Shown piece by piece: positions 17,234 to 25,727 of a stretch of DNA of 64,000 bases. A program made the position numbers and the translations under genes. The notes beneath the pieces were generated by a model that did not search any database, was not told where the DNA came from, and was given only the letters and a program-made list of their open reading frames with translations. Origin of the DNA: UBA11740 sp035635855 (GTDB lineage Bacteria; Acidobacteriota; Blastocatellia; Pyrinomonadales; Pyrinomonadaceae); NCBI GenBank assembly GCA_035635855.1, contig DASQAF010000010.1, forward strand, positions 12,781 through 76,780. Direction: 5' to 3'. The number at the start of each line of letters is the position of its first letter. Within the stretch, counting starts at the first letter, position 1.

Positions 17234-17731
17234 ATGAGCCAGGCAGCCCCCGCAATTCCTGAAAAACTTTTCTTCAAGATTGGCGAAGTGTGTGACATCG
17301 CCGGAGTGCAGGCGCACGTGCTGCGCTATTGGGAAAGCGAATTTCCGACCCTGGCGCCGCAAAAGAACCGCGCCGGACAGCGCACTTATCGCCGGCGGGA
17401 TGTCGAGATGGCCCTCAGAATCAAAGAACTCCTCTATGACGAGCAGTACACGATTGCCGGCGCCAAAAAGAAATTGGCGAGCGAGATTCGTGGCGGCTCG
17501 GCGCGTGAACCGTCGACATCTATGACCGCGAAAGCGCCCGGCCGGAGTTTATCGCCGCCGCCGTCCCTGGCCGGCCGAATTGCGACGGCTTCGCCCGCGT
17601 CGCCGACCGCTCCGGCCGGCGATGATCAGCGCGCGGCCTTGCGTCAGATTGCCAAAGAGCTTCGCGAGATTCTTGATCTATTGGACGAAGGCGAAATCGA
17701 AGCGGTACCAACTCGGGCTAAGAAGCGCTGA
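17234..17731 (+). CDS. MerR-family transcriptional regulator
   Basis: A 165-residue protein with an N-terminal winged-helix MerR domain: KLFFKIGEVCDIAGVQAHVLRYWESEFPTLAPQKNRAGQRTYRRRDVEMALRI gives the helix-turn-helix and the YRRRD wing (shown here in parts: KIGEVCDIAGVQ, RYWESEFP, RTYRRRDV). A Pro/Ala-rich linker and a short C-terminal helix (LRQIAKELREILDLLDEGE) follow. There are no effector-binding cysteines and no drug-binding domain. This matches the short MerR proteins often found near ihfA/tRNA loci. Its target is unknown. Confidence 0.88.
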   Translation: MSQAAPAIPEKLFFKIGEVCDIAGVQAHVLRYWESEFPTLAPQKNRAGQRTYRRRDVEMALRIKELLYDEQYTIAGAKKKLASEIRGGSAREPSTSMTAKAPGRSLSPPPSLAGRIATASPASPTAPAGDDQRAALRQIAKELREILDLLDEGEIEAVPTRAKKR

Positions 17732-17741
17732 CCTGGCAGAT

Positions 17742-17769
17742 TTGACAACGCGCTTTTTCGGGTCATACT
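17742..17769 (+). promoter_or_regulatory. Promoter of tRNA-Pro
   Basis: TTGACA, then 16 bases, then CATACT, ending 30 bases before the mature tRNA start. Confidence 0.6.
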
Positions 17770-17799
17770 GAAAAAGTTTGATGGCTGAAAAAGTTTTGA

Positions 17800-17876
17800 C
17801 GGGACGTGGCGCAGCCTGGTAGCGCGCACCCTTGGGGTGGGTGAGGCCCCGAGTTCGAATCTCGGCGTCCCGACCA
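17800..17876 (+). tRNA. tRNA-Pro (anticodon GGG)
   Basis: A 77-base cloverleaf. The acceptor stem pairs CGGGACG with CGTCCCG, the anticodon stem is CACCC/GGGTG with loop TTGGGGT, the T loop is GTTCGAATC, and CCA is encoded. Confidence 0.96.
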
Positions 17877-17881
17877 AATTA

Positions 17882-17920
17882 GAAAGGCTTCTCGGATTTC
17901 TTTCGCCGAGAAGCCTTTCG
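17882..17920 (+). terminator. Terminator after tRNA-Pro
   Basis: Stem AAAGGCTTCTCGG paired with CCGAGAAGCCTTT, loop of about ten bases. The flanking A and T runs are short, so it could serve both strands, including the converging CAP-domain gene. Confidence 0.75.
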
Positions 17921-17949
17921 TGTTGCTGGAGCAAGTGTATCCGGTAGTT

Positions 17950-18720
17950 TCAGTGAGCTCGAGATTTGACGGTTTTTCCGCTCGTCGTCTTTGACTTGTT
18001 AGTTTGCGTGCCGCTGTTCGCTTTCGTACCGGTCGTGGATTTGGCCGGTTGCAGATCGGTGAATCCACCGGCGAGGGTAAGACAACACATCGTTCCGAAT
18101 TCAGGATGAGGGCCGCACGAAAGTCCCGCAACTTTATAATCACCACTGAGCAGACGCCTCCGATGTCCGCGACTGGCAAAGCCATCATCAATCAGCCAGG
18201 TTAAAACTCGTTCGCGCGCCGAGTCGTTGCCGTAGGTAAGATTCTCGCCGATGGCACCCTGCCAGTTGCCAAAGGGCTTCACCCGTTGTTCGATGAGACT
18301 GTTGTCAGTGCCTTTGTGGCCGGTGCTGCCCGATCCGCTCTGGTCTTTAACATGTGATTGCGCCGAAAGCGAAAGACCCGTCGACGAGATCAGCGGAGGA
18401 AGAGGTTTGGCTGCACGAAGGAACTTGATCGCCTCGTCTACCGGAGCCCAGCCTTCCTGGGTCGTGAGCGCCGGGCGACCCGTGGGCTGGTATTGCTTTC
18501 CATTGAAGAAGGGCTGCAAGTTTGCGAGATAAGAAGCATAGGTGCCGGGATTGGCGCGCGCCTGATTGATTTCAGTCAGCAGATCCTGCTCAGCCTGGGA
18601 AAGGCCGGTTGCGGTTGAGGTCTTTTTTGTTTGAGAGTGACTTGAGTTCGCACCGGAAAACGAAGCGATCAGGGCAAGTGCGCAGCACAACGCCATGAGT
18701 CCGACTAATCTGACTTTCAT
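17950..18720 (-). CDS. Exported CAP-domain (SCP/PR1) protein
   Basis: A 256-residue protein with a signal peptide (MKVRLVGLMALCCALALIASF) and a CAP domain: LLTEINQARANPGTYA, LSLSAQSHVKDQSGSGSTGHKGTDNS, GAIGENLTYG and HRRRLLSGDYKVAGLSCGPH. The CAP cavity histidines and glutamate are present (GHKG, GEN, GHR). The tail is rich in Lys/Thr/Ser. Bacterial CAP proteins are secreted and mostly uncharacterised. The start at 18720 opens the signal peptide and has AAAGGAAG upstream; a start at 18741 would add seven residues. Confidence 0.85.
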   Translation of the reverse strand: MKVRLVGLMALCCALALIASFSGANSSHSQTKKTSTATGLSQAEQDLLTEINQARANPGTYASYLANLQPFFNGKQYQPTGRPALTTQEGWAPVDEAIKFLRAAKPLPPLISSTGLSLSAQSHVKDQSGSGSTGHKGTDNSLIEQRVKPFGNWQGAIGENLTYGNDSARERVLTWLIDDGFASRGHRRRLLSGDYKVAGLSCGPHPEFGTMCCLTLAGGFTDLQPAKSTTGTKANSGTQTNKSKTTSGKTVKSRAH

Positions 18721-18922
18721 CGCGGGGGAACTTCCTTTCATTTTTCAGGAATTGTAAAAACCAGCTTTGCGAAGCTGACCGGGCGCCATCGTCGGGGATT
18801 ACGTCGCTAAAGTTAGCGAAAGCTGCCGTTGCTGTCAATGGATGGTAGACACCTTGATGATAAGTGTTTAGCATCTGAGAGGGAGACGTCCCCCCGGCCG
18901 ATAGCGTCACCCGGTTTTTTTC

Positions 18923-21694
18923 ATGGCAATTCGGCAACCACCAGACGATTTCATCCCCCGCGTTGTTCGTGGCGGCCGCGTGCAGCCGCCGCGCGTGGTT
19001 CGTTATGAGGAACCACGGCCCGCCTGGCATCGCCGCCTCTTTCGCTTTCTCCTGCGACCATACATCGCGCTTCCGCTGCTCTTCGCGACGGCGCTGATCG
19101 TCGGCGTGTTCGGCTATTACTGGATCGTGTTCTCGGCGCGCATCGACAATCTGTTGAAAGGCGAAGTCTTCACGCGCTCGGCGGGGATTTACGCGGCGCC
19201 AAAGCAGATTCACGCCGGGCAGAGTCTTTCGTCAGACGACTTACTGGCTTACCTGAAACGGGCCGGGTATGTCGAGCGCACTCAGCAAGCCGAAAGCGCG
19301 CGCGGCCGTTATGCCTTTGACGGCACGACCGTCGAAATTGATCCGGGCGCGGAGGCGAACGTTGATAACACGAAGGCCTTCGAGCCTTTGCGAGTCCAGT
19401 TTGCTCGTGGGAGCAAGTCGATAGCGGCGATCGTCGAAAAGGGCAATGGCGCTCGTCTTGATAAAGCTCAACTCGAGCCTGAATTGATCAGCTCGGTCAC
19501 GGGTCGCGAACGAGCCAAACGCAGGGTCGTCGGTTTTAATGACTTGCCACCAGATCTGGTCAAGGCGATCACGGTGACTGAAGATCGCGCTTTCTTCGAA
19601 CATCACGGCGTAAACATTCGCGGCATCATTCGCGCTCTGCTGCGACGATACGACAACAGCGATCCAAACTCGCCGCTGGCCCATCAGGGCGGGTCAAGCA
19701 TCACCCAGCAACTGGTAAAGAACCTCCTGTTGTCGCCCGAGCGCACACTGAAACGCAAAATCGCCGAAGCCTATATGTCGGTGATCCTGGAGACGCGTCT
19801 GTCGAAAGAAGATATCTTTGCGCTCTATTGCAATCAGGTTTACCTCGGTCAACAGTCAGGCTTTTCGATCAATGGTTTCGGCGAGGCTTCAAGCGCCTAC
19901 TTCAACAAGGACGTCACGACCCTGACGCTGCCTGAGTCGGCTTTTCTCGCTGGATTGATCCGCAGTCCAAATCGTTACAATCCCTTTCATGATCCCGACA
20001 CCGCCCGCTCCCGTCGTAATCAGGTGCTTGAATCAATGGCGGAAACGGGGGCAATTACCCAGGATCAGGCCAAGCAAGCCGAATCTGTAGAGCTAAAGAT
20101 GGCGCCGGCCAAAGGGCGGATAGACATTTCCGACGCGCCATACTTTGCCGACTATGTGCAAAATCAACTCGGAGATTTGATTACGGGACAAGGCGCCGAT
20201 CATCTACGCATCTACACCTCGGTCGACATGGATCTGCAGCGCGCGGCCTACGCGGCGGTGACCAAACAACTCGCCAGCGTCGACAAGATAGAAGCGAAAC
20301 GCGTTCCCGAAGGCACGGTGCAGGCTGCACTGGTGGCGATGAACGCGCGCACCGGCGAAATTGTCGCGATGGTTGGGGGGCGCGACTATGCCAAGAGTCA
20401 GTTTAATCGCGCCGAGGCCCTGAGGCAGCCCGGTTCGGCGTTCAAGCCTTTCGTGTACGCCACCGCTTTGAACACAGCCTACGACCCCGTGCCGCGGGTG
20501 ATTACTCCGGCGACGATTTACAAAGACGAGCCAAAGACCTTTTCGTACGACAATCAGGAATATTCCCCGGGTAACATGGGCGACAAGTATTCCATGCAGC
20601 CGGTCACATTGCGCGACGCGATGGTCCACAGCCTCAACGTGGTGACAGTTGACGTGGCCATGGAAGTAACGATTGGTCGCGTCATGAACCTCGCGGCTAA
20701 AGCCGGATTGCCGCGCGTGCCGCATGCTTATCCGGCGATGGCTCTGGGCACGGCTGAAGCAACTCCTTTGCAGATCGCTTCGGCGTACACCGCCTTCGCC
20801 GCGAATGGAACGCGCACAGCGCCGATTGCCATTGATCGCGTCACCACCGGAAACGGAACAACGATCGCCCAACCCAATGCGCAGAAGAACGAAGTGCTGC
20901 GGCCTGAGATTGCTTACATCATGACTTCGTTCATGAAAGATGTCGTCAACCGTGGCACGGGCGCGCCGATTCGCGCGCGCGGATTCAAGTACAACGTCGG
21001 CGGCAAAACCGGCACGTCGCGGGACGGATGGTTTGTCGGCTACACGCCAAGTCTGGTGTGCGCGGTTTGGGTAGGGTTCGACGACGGATCGCAGTTGGGT
21101 CTGACGGGCGCGGCTTCAGCGCTTCCGATTTGGGCGGATTTTATGAGCGTTGCGCTGGCGAATCATCCAGAGTGGACGGGCGATTGGCAAATGCCTGAGG
21201 GCGTTCAGCAGAAGGACATCGATCCCACCACCGGACAGGTCGCCCAGGCCGATTCGACAAATAAGCGCGCTGAACTTTTTGTCAATGGGACTGGACCTGG
21301 TTCGGAAAACGCCGAGGTAACTGAAGAAATGGCCCAGCAACCTGCCGCCACCGACGGACAAGAAACAAACAAAGATCCCAGCATTGAGCCGGCCGTACTT
21401 CCGGATACTCCGCCGCCTGAAACGCCGCGAACAAAGCCCACGCCTAAAAACGATTCGCGATCAAAGAGCGATTCGCGCGACTTTTATGAAGATGGTTCGC
21501 CCAAGCTCCAGGGCACGATCACTCTGGATATTGATCCCACGACGGGCTTGATTGCGGTGGAAAGTTGTCCGGTGATCCGCACCAAGACCTTCGTCATCGG
21601 ACAGGAACCAAAGAAATATTGCGGGCCTGAGTATCACAAGAAGCCGCAACCTTCGCCGGCGGCCGGGACTCGATCGCGAGTGATTAATCCCTGA
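18923..21694 (+). CDS. Class A penicillin-binding protein (bifunctional)
   Basis: Polymerises lipid II and cross-links peptidoglycan in the periplasm. The 923 residues have a cytoplasmic Pro/Arg-rich tail, one membrane helix (about 47-70), and a UB2H-like region as in PBP1b. The GT51 transglycosylase has catalytic E220-D221 in TVTEDRAFFEHHGVNIRGI and GGSSITQQLVKN. The transpeptidase has SxxK in GSAFKPF (about 505), SLN (about 570) and KTGTS (about 695). The C-terminus has a low-complexity acidic/Pro linker and a small conserved end with DIDPTTGLIAVESCP. It is a housekeeping wall enzyme of PBP1a/1b type; the exact subclass is not certain. Confidence 0.94.
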   Translation: MAIRQPPDDFIPRVVRGGRVQPPRVVRYEEPRPAWHRRLFRFLLRPYIALPLLFATALIVGVFGYYWIVFSARIDNLLKGEVFTRSAGIYAAPKQIHAGQSLSSDDLLAYLKRAGYVERTQQAESARGRYAFDGTTVEIDPGAEANVDNTKAFEPLRVQFARGSKSIAAIVEKGNGARLDKAQLEPELISSVTGRERAKRRVVGFNDLPPDLVKAITVTEDRAFFEHHGVNIRGIIRALLRRYDNSDPNSPLAHQGGSSITQQLVKNLLLSPERTLKRKIAEAYMSVILETRLSKEDIFALYCNQVYLGQQSGFSINGFGEASSAYFNKDVTTLTLPESAFLAGLIRSPNRYNPFHDPDTARSRRNQVLESMAETGAITQDQAKQAESVELKMAPAKGRIDISDAPYFADYVQNQLGDLITGQGADHLRIYTSVDMDLQRAAYAAVTKQLASVDKIEAKRVPEGTVQAALVAMNARTGEIVAMVGGRDYAKSQFNRAEALRQPGSAFKPFVYATALNTAYDPVPRVITPATIYKDEPKTFSYDNQEYSPGNMGDKYSMQPVTLRDAMVHSLNVVTVDVAMEVTIGRVMNLAAKAGLPRVPHAYPAMALGTAEATPLQIASAYTAFAANGTRTAPIAIDRVTTGNGTTIAQPNAQKNEVLRPEIAYIMTSFMKDVVNRGTGAPIRARGFKYNVGGKTGTSRDGWFVGYTPSLVCAVWVGFDDGSQLGLTGAASALPIWADFMSVALANHPEWTGDWQMPEGVQQKDIDPTTGQVAQADSTNKRAELFVNGTGPGSENAEVTEEMAQQPAATDGQETNKDPSIEPAVLPDTPPPETPRTKPTPKNDSRSKSDSRDFYEDGSPKLQGTITLDIDPTTGLIAVESCPVIRTKTFVIGQEPKKYCGPEYHKKPQPSPAAGTRSRVINP

Positions 21695-21698
21695 GCAA

Positions 21699-21725
21699 AG
21701 AAAAAGGCGGGCGATGGCCCGCCTC
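21699..21725 (-). terminator. Terminator of the iscU-nifS transcript
   Basis: On the minus strand GGCGGGC, loop CATC, GCCCGCC is followed by TTTTTCTTT. It lies past the iscU stop and just past the stop of the converging PBP gene. Confidence 0.7.
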
Positions 21726-21760
21726 TCAACCTCGAAACGAAAAACAACGCGAAGTGTTTA

Positions 21761-21790
21761 GAGGCGGGCTATTGTCCGCCTTCTTTTCCT
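21761..21790 (+). terminator. Terminator of the penicillin-binding protein gene
   Basis: GGCGGGC, loop TATT, GTCCGCC, followed by TTCTTTTCC. The stem overlaps the last codons and stop of iscU on the other strand. Confidence 0.65.
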
Positions 21791-22140
21791 CTTTCAATCG
21801 CGGCGCGCAGCGTTTCAATCGCGAGCGCTGCCGCATGCTGCTTCCGAGAAGGCAGACCACCAACGGCGCTGACAATTTCTTTCCGCGTCAAATGTAGCGC
21901 GCCTTCGACTGCCATTCCCTCCAGCATCTCCGCGAGCGCTGAACCACACGCCAGGGTCGCCGGGCAACCATAGGCGAGAAACCGTGCGGCTTCGATGCGA
22001 CCATCGCGAATGCTAAGACTCAGGCGCAGGCGATCGCCGCAGACGGGATTGGTTTCCTCAGCAGTTGCGTTGGCGTCCGGCAGTTCGCCGGCTTTACGCG
22101 GATGCGCGATATGATCTTTAAAAGTTACGGAGTACGACAA
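21769..22140 (-). CDS. IscU/NifU-like iron-sulfur scaffold lacking the third cysteine
   Basis: A 123-residue scaffold on which Fe-S clusters are built. It has NPVCGD (first Cys and the conserved Asp) and YGCPATLACGS (second Cys). The third position, KIHCS in IscU, reads KQHAA here, so the histidine is kept and the cysteine is alanine. A further cysteine lies in ACGS. It therefore may ligate a cluster differently or be a specialised scaffold (inference). It follows the cysteine desulfurase by two bases, which supports a joint role. Confidence 0.85.
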   Translation of the reverse strand: MSYSVTFKDHIAHPRKAGELPDANATAEETNPVCGDRLRLSLSIRDGRIEAARFLAYGCPATLACGSALAEMLEGMAVEGALHLTRKEIVSAVGGLPSRKQHAAALAIETLRAAIERGKEGGQ

Positions 22141-22142
22141 GA

Positions 22143-23336
22143 TTAAGTGACCGCAGCGGTCTGCCGCGACAACGGTGAAAGATGGCGCAGGCTGGTAACG
22201 GCGTGAACCAGAGCCTCGACTACGTAATCAACATCCTCTTCCGTGTTGTCTTTGCCAAAGCTGAAGCGAATCGCGCCTCGCGCCAGCTCTTCGTCGCGGC
22301 CCAACGCGCGGATTACCGGCGAGGGCTCAAGGGTTCCCGAAGAGCAGGCCGAGCCCGTTGAGACGGCGACACCTTGCATGTCCAGATGGATTAGTAGACC
22401 TTCGCCTTCGATAAATCGAAACGAGATGTTGGATAGATGTGGCAGCCGGAGTTCGCGATTCCCGTTAAAGGTAATTTCGTCAATTCGAGCCGCCACTTCG
22501 CTTTCAAATCGATCGCGCAGCCCGCGGGTATGCTCGTTGCGGGCGTCCTTCTCCTTCTGAGCCAGTTCTGCCGCAGCTCCGAAAGCGACGATGTTGGCCA
22601 CGGATTCTGTGCCGGCCCGCCGTTCACGTTCCTGGTGACCGCCAATTTGTTGCGGCACCAAACGTACGCCTCGCCGGACGTAAAGTGCGCCTGCGCCTTT
22701 TGGCGCATAGATTTTGTGGCCGGACAACGAAAGCAGATCCACGCCGAGCGCTTCGACGTTGATGGCGACACGTCCGGCCGCTTGCACCGCGTCGCTGTGA
22801 AACGAAAGATGCCTGTGGTCGGCCGCGCGGGCCGCACGAATTAATGCTCCGATCTCTGCGATCGGTTGAATGGTGCCGATTTCGTTATTAGCCAGCATCA
22901 CGCTTACCAGTACGGTATCTTCGCGCAGCGCTGCGCGGACATCTTCTGTTCGTACAATCCCGTCACCGTAAACGGGCAGGCGAGTAACTTCCCAACCTTG
23001 CTTTTCAAACGAATCAATAGCACCACGAACGGATGGATGTTCAATGGTCGAGGTGATGATGTGTTGTCCGTGGGAAGCGGCCGCTTCGCAAACGCCGCGG
23101 ATCGCCAGACTGTTGGCTTCAGTACCGCCTGATGTCAGGACGATCTCGTTCGCGCGCGCGCTAATCAACCGGGCAATCTGTCGCCTGGCGCGATCAACGG
23201 CCGCGCGAGCCTCCTGACCCCACAGATGAACGCTCGAGGCGTTGCCAAATTTCTCCGTCAGGTAAGGAAGCATGGCCTCGATCACCCTCGGGTCCGGGGG
23301 TGTCGTGGCACTGTGATCGAGATAGACTCTGCGCAT
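22143..23336 (-). CDS. nifS: Cysteine desulfurase (NifS/IscS family)
   Basis: A PLP enzyme of 397 residues that takes sulfur from cysteine and passes it to the scaffold next door. It has VYLDHSATTPPDPRV, ASSVHLWGQEAR, LTSGGTEANSLAIRG, SDAVQAAGR, the PLP lysine in SGHKIYAPKGAGALYVRRG, and the persulfide cysteine in VSTGSACSSGTLEPS. I chose the ATG at 23336, where the family begins (MRRVYLDHSATT). The frame stays open to 23453 only because it runs through repeat family A. No IscR-type gene or hscA/hscB lies nearby. Confidence 0.94.
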   Translation of the reverse strand: MRRVYLDHSATTPPDPRVIEAMLPYLTEKFGNASSVHLWGQEARAAVDRARRQIARLISARANEIVLTSGGTEANSLAIRGVCEAAASHGQHIITSTIEHPSVRGAIDSFEKQGWEVTRLPVYGDGIVRTEDVRAALREDTVLVSVMLANNEIGTIQPIAEIGALIRAARAADHRHLSFHSDAVQAAGRVAINVEALGVDLLSLSGHKIYAPKGAGALYVRRGVRLVPQQIGGHQERERRAGTESVANIVAFGAAAELAQKEKDARNEHTRGLRDRFESEVAARIDEITFNGNRELRLPHLSNISFRFIEGEGLLIHLDMQGVAVSTGSACSSGTLEPSPVIRALGRDEELARGAIRFSFGKDNTEEDVDYVVEALVHAVTSLRHLSPLSRQTAAVT

Positions 23337-23349
23337 TGCTTTCGTGAGA

Positions 23350-23424
23350 GGCGTTAAGAGTACCGACTTTAGTCGGGCCTTACCTGTCGAAAAACGCCCG
23401 ACTAAAGTCAGTACTCTAAACGCC
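23350..23424. repeat. Palindromic repeat family A, copy 3
   Basis: The cleanest copy: GGCGTTAAGAGTACCGACTT / TAGTCGGGC on the left and GCCCGACTAAAGTCAGTACT / CTAAACGCC on the right. It starts 13 bases upstream of the desulfurase start codon. Confidence 0.9.
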
Positions 23425-23662
23425 GCTGACAACTGGGCTGAAATCCAGCGCATCAGAAACCCTGGCGCTCGGACTATTCGAGTCTAGGTTCAGCTAACGG
23501 GAGCGTCAAGCGCCACGGTTTGTTTACTCGTTTCACTCGGTGTTAGCATTTGAACTCGGAACCGGAGTGACTGGTTTGAAACTCCAAAGAAAGCTCTCCC
23601 TTTCGAAAAGCCGATCGCGCGTCCTGCAAAACTTTAGAGCGTTCGGCGGGAAAGGTTGAAAG

Positions 23663-24661
23663 ATGAAACATTTTAGATTTGCTTTGACACTGACCGTCAC
23701 CCTTGCTCTGTTGACGGTTTCCCTCTTAACGGCTCCGGCAAAGGCCCAGGACCCACAGACTCAGAACCAGGCCAGCGCCATCATGCGCGGGTATCGCACC
23801 GGCTACTCAGACGGATACCAGGCCGGCTTTCAGGATTCCACGAACAAAGCGGCGCGCGATTTTCGGACGAAGAATGAATACGAGCGCGGTGACCGCGCAT
23901 ATGCCTCTACCTACGGCGCTCTCGAAGAGTATCGCGACGGCTATCAGCAGGGATTTGAGCTCGGCTACAACAACGGTTACGACCGTCGCCCGTTTGATTC
24001 CAGTATTCCGGCGAATCTGCAACGGCGTAATGACGACTCTACGGTAAACAGTTCGGTCGATCCCAACCAAAGCGTTGGGCCGACTCCCACGAAGACGTCG
24101 GCTCCAACTTCCGCGAACACGTCGGCCATACCCCGCGACACGATCATGCGGGTCGAGTTAATGAGCAACCTTTCAACGGACGCGTCGCAGAAAGGCGATC
24201 GTTTTCAGGCTCGGGTGATCGAGCCGAAAGAGTTCGAAGGCGCGACTATCGAGGGACACGTGGCAAGTGTAAAACGTCCGGGCCGGGTGAAGAGCACCGC
24301 TGAATTACAACTCTCGTTCGACGAAATCCGAATGCCGGACGGGCGTTCCTCAAAGATGAGTGCTCAGGTAATCGAAGTTCTCACAACCGGAGGCGGCCGG
24401 GATACAGCCAAAGTCGATCCCGAGGGCGGCGTGCAGGGGCAGAGCTCAACTAAGAGTGATGTGCAGAAAGTCGGCGCAGCCGCGGGTATCGGCGCAGTCA
24501 TCGGTGCGATTGCCGGGGGTGGAGTGGGCGCGGCAGTGGGCGCAACCATCGGCGCCGGAGTCGGAACGGCAGGTGTGCTCACTGAACGCGGCAGAGATAT
24601 TCGCTTGTATCAGGGCCAGCAGTTGCGCATTCGCACGGCGGGCAATGCTGAGATTCAATAA
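23663..24661 (+). CDS. Exported protein with a glycine-zipper segment
   Basis: A 332-residue protein of unknown function. It has a signal peptide (about 1-28), a Tyr/Gly-rich part with repeated GYxDGYQxGFxxG units (RTGYSDGYQAGFQDS; EYRDGYQQGFELGYNNGYD), a Thr/Ser/Pro-rich linker, then a beta-rich domain from TIMRVELMSNLSTDASQKGDRF. A glycine-zipper segment (about 270-305, GAAAGIGAVIGAIAGG and AAVGATIGAGVGTAG) and a short end follow. Glycine zippers often sit in the outer membrane. The start has GGGAAAGG upstream. Confidence 0.78.
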   Translation: MKHFRFALTLTVTLALLTVSLLTAPAKAQDPQTQNQASAIMRGYRTGYSDGYQAGFQDSTNKAARDFRTKNEYERGDRAYASTYGALEEYRDGYQQGFELGYNNGYDRRPFDSSIPANLQRRNDDSTVNSSVDPNQSVGPTPTKTSAPTSANTSAIPRDTIMRVELMSNLSTDASQKGDRFQARVIEPKEFEGATIEGHVASVKRPGRVKSTAELQLSFDEIRMPDGRSSKMSAQVIEVLTTGGGRDTAKVDPEGGVQGQSSTKSDVQKVGAAAGIGAVIGAIAGGGVGAAVGATIGAGVGTAGVLTERGRDIRLYQGQQLRIRTAGNAEIQ

Positions 24662-24681
24662 GCGCCGACTTCGCGTAACAT

Positions 24682-24754
24682 TAACCATGAAGACACGAAG
24701 GCACAAAGGAAAAATTGCCGACTAACTTTGTGACTTTGTGTCTTTGTGGTGAAC
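24682..24754. repeat. Palindromic repeat family B, copy 3 (AT-richer variant)
   Basis: Arms ACCATGAAGACACGAAGGCA and TGTGACTTTGTGTCTTTGTG around AAAATTGCC. It ends eight bases before the SAM hydrolase gene. Confidence 0.85.
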
Positions 24755-24761
24755 GCCAATC

Positions 24762-25565
24762 ATGCCGATCATCACTCTCCTGACTGATTTTGGCTCGCAG
24801 GATTATTTCGTCGGCGCGATGAAGGGCGCGATCCTTTCCCTCAATCCCTCCGCGCAAATTGTCGACCTCACGCACGACATTCCACCCCAGGATATCCACG
24901 CCGGTGCGTTCAATCTGCTCGCAAGTTACGCGGCTTTTCCTTCCGGCACAATTCACGTCGCGGTTGTCGATCCTGGTGTAGGTTCCCAGCGAAAGCCGCT
25001 CTTAATCGAATGCGCTGGACGGTTTTTTGTCGGGCCGGACAATGGCATCTTCAGTTGGATCTGCGAGCGGGAAGGGAAGGTTCGCGCGATTCTTCTCCAG
25101 AACGAAAAGTTCTTTCGTCATCCGGTGAGCGCAACCTTTCATGGTCGCGACATCTTTGCTCCAGTAGCCGCGGCCCTTTCAAACGGAGTGGCCTTTGAAG
25201 AATTCGGCGACTTGGTGAAGGATTATGTTCGGCTTGAGTCGCTGGCAGTAAATATGGTCGCCGAAGGTCAGTTGGAAGCCCGCATCATTCACATCGATCG
25301 CTTTGGCAATTGCGTAACGAACCTCACCCGCGATCATGTGAGCGACGCGGCGTTCAAGACGGGCGCCAAACTTTCCCTTAGCGGACGAGACGTCTTTTCC
25401 TTTCGGCGCTTCTTTGCGGAACCCGTGGATCCGCAGAACGAGCTTTTCTGCATCTTTGGGAGTGCGGGTTTTCTGGAGGTCGCGGCGCAAGATTCATCGG
25501 CTGCGGCAATCCTGGATGCTCGGAGAGGGCAGCGGGTCTTGCTCGCCTTGGATCGTGGTAATTAA
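24762..25565 (+). CDS. SAM hydrolase / hydroxide adenosyltransferase (DUF62)
   Basis: A 267-residue member of the family that cleaves S-adenosylmethionine with water to adenosine and methionine; halogenases of the same fold use halide. Motifs seen are ITLLTDFGSQDYFVGAMKGAIL, DLTHDIPPQDIHAGAF, VAVVDPGVGSQRKPLLIE, FVGPDNGIFSW and TFHGRDIFAPVAAALSNG. The C-terminal beta barrel has IDRFGNCVTNL. The Asp-Arg-His set of water-using members (D in TDFGS, R/H in FHGRD) is visible. Physiological role in bacteria is unclear. Confidence 0.92.
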   Translation: MPIITLLTDFGSQDYFVGAMKGAILSLNPSAQIVDLTHDIPPQDIHAGAFNLLASYAAFPSGTIHVAVVDPGVGSQRKPLLIECAGRFFVGPDNGIFSWICEREGKVRAILLQNEKFFRHPVSATFHGRDIFAPVAAALSNGVAFEEFGDLVKDYVRLESLAVNMVAEGQLEARIIHIDRFGNCVTNLTRDHVSDAAFKTGAKLSLSGRDVFSFRRFFAEPVDPQNELFCIFGSAGFLEVAAQDSSAAAILDARRGQRVLLALDRGN

Positions 25566-25671
25566 GGAAGGCCCCTCCCTGACGGTCGGGCTTCTTACAC
25601 AATCTCTCAGCCTGTGGTGCAGAAGCGACCCAAGTTGCTCCTTAGAAATATTGGTCGCGAGAATCTCTGGC

Positions 25672-25700
25672 TTGTCTCTCTCTTACCGCTCTGATATCTT
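25672..25700 (+). promoter_or_regulatory. Likely promoter of the citrate synthase gene
   Basis: TTGTCT, 17 bases, TATCTT, ending 27 bases before the start codon. AAAGGACG is the ribosome-binding site. Confidence 0.5.
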
Positions 25701-25727
25701 CGACTCACTAAACCAAAAAGGACGCGA

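Noticed and set aside
20204..20872. A 222-codon minus-strand frame inside the penicillin-binding protein gene
   Set aside because: His/Arg-rich translation opposite conserved transpeptidase motifs; no ribosome-binding site.
23337..23453. An N-terminal extension of the cysteine desulfurase
   Set aside because: It is translated repeat A; the family begins at MRRVYLDHSATT and the extension resembles nothing.
9593..24754. A CRISPR array suggested by repeated GAGACGCAGAGA motifs
   Set aside because: The repeats are dispersed palindromes in different gaps, without regular spacers or cas genes.
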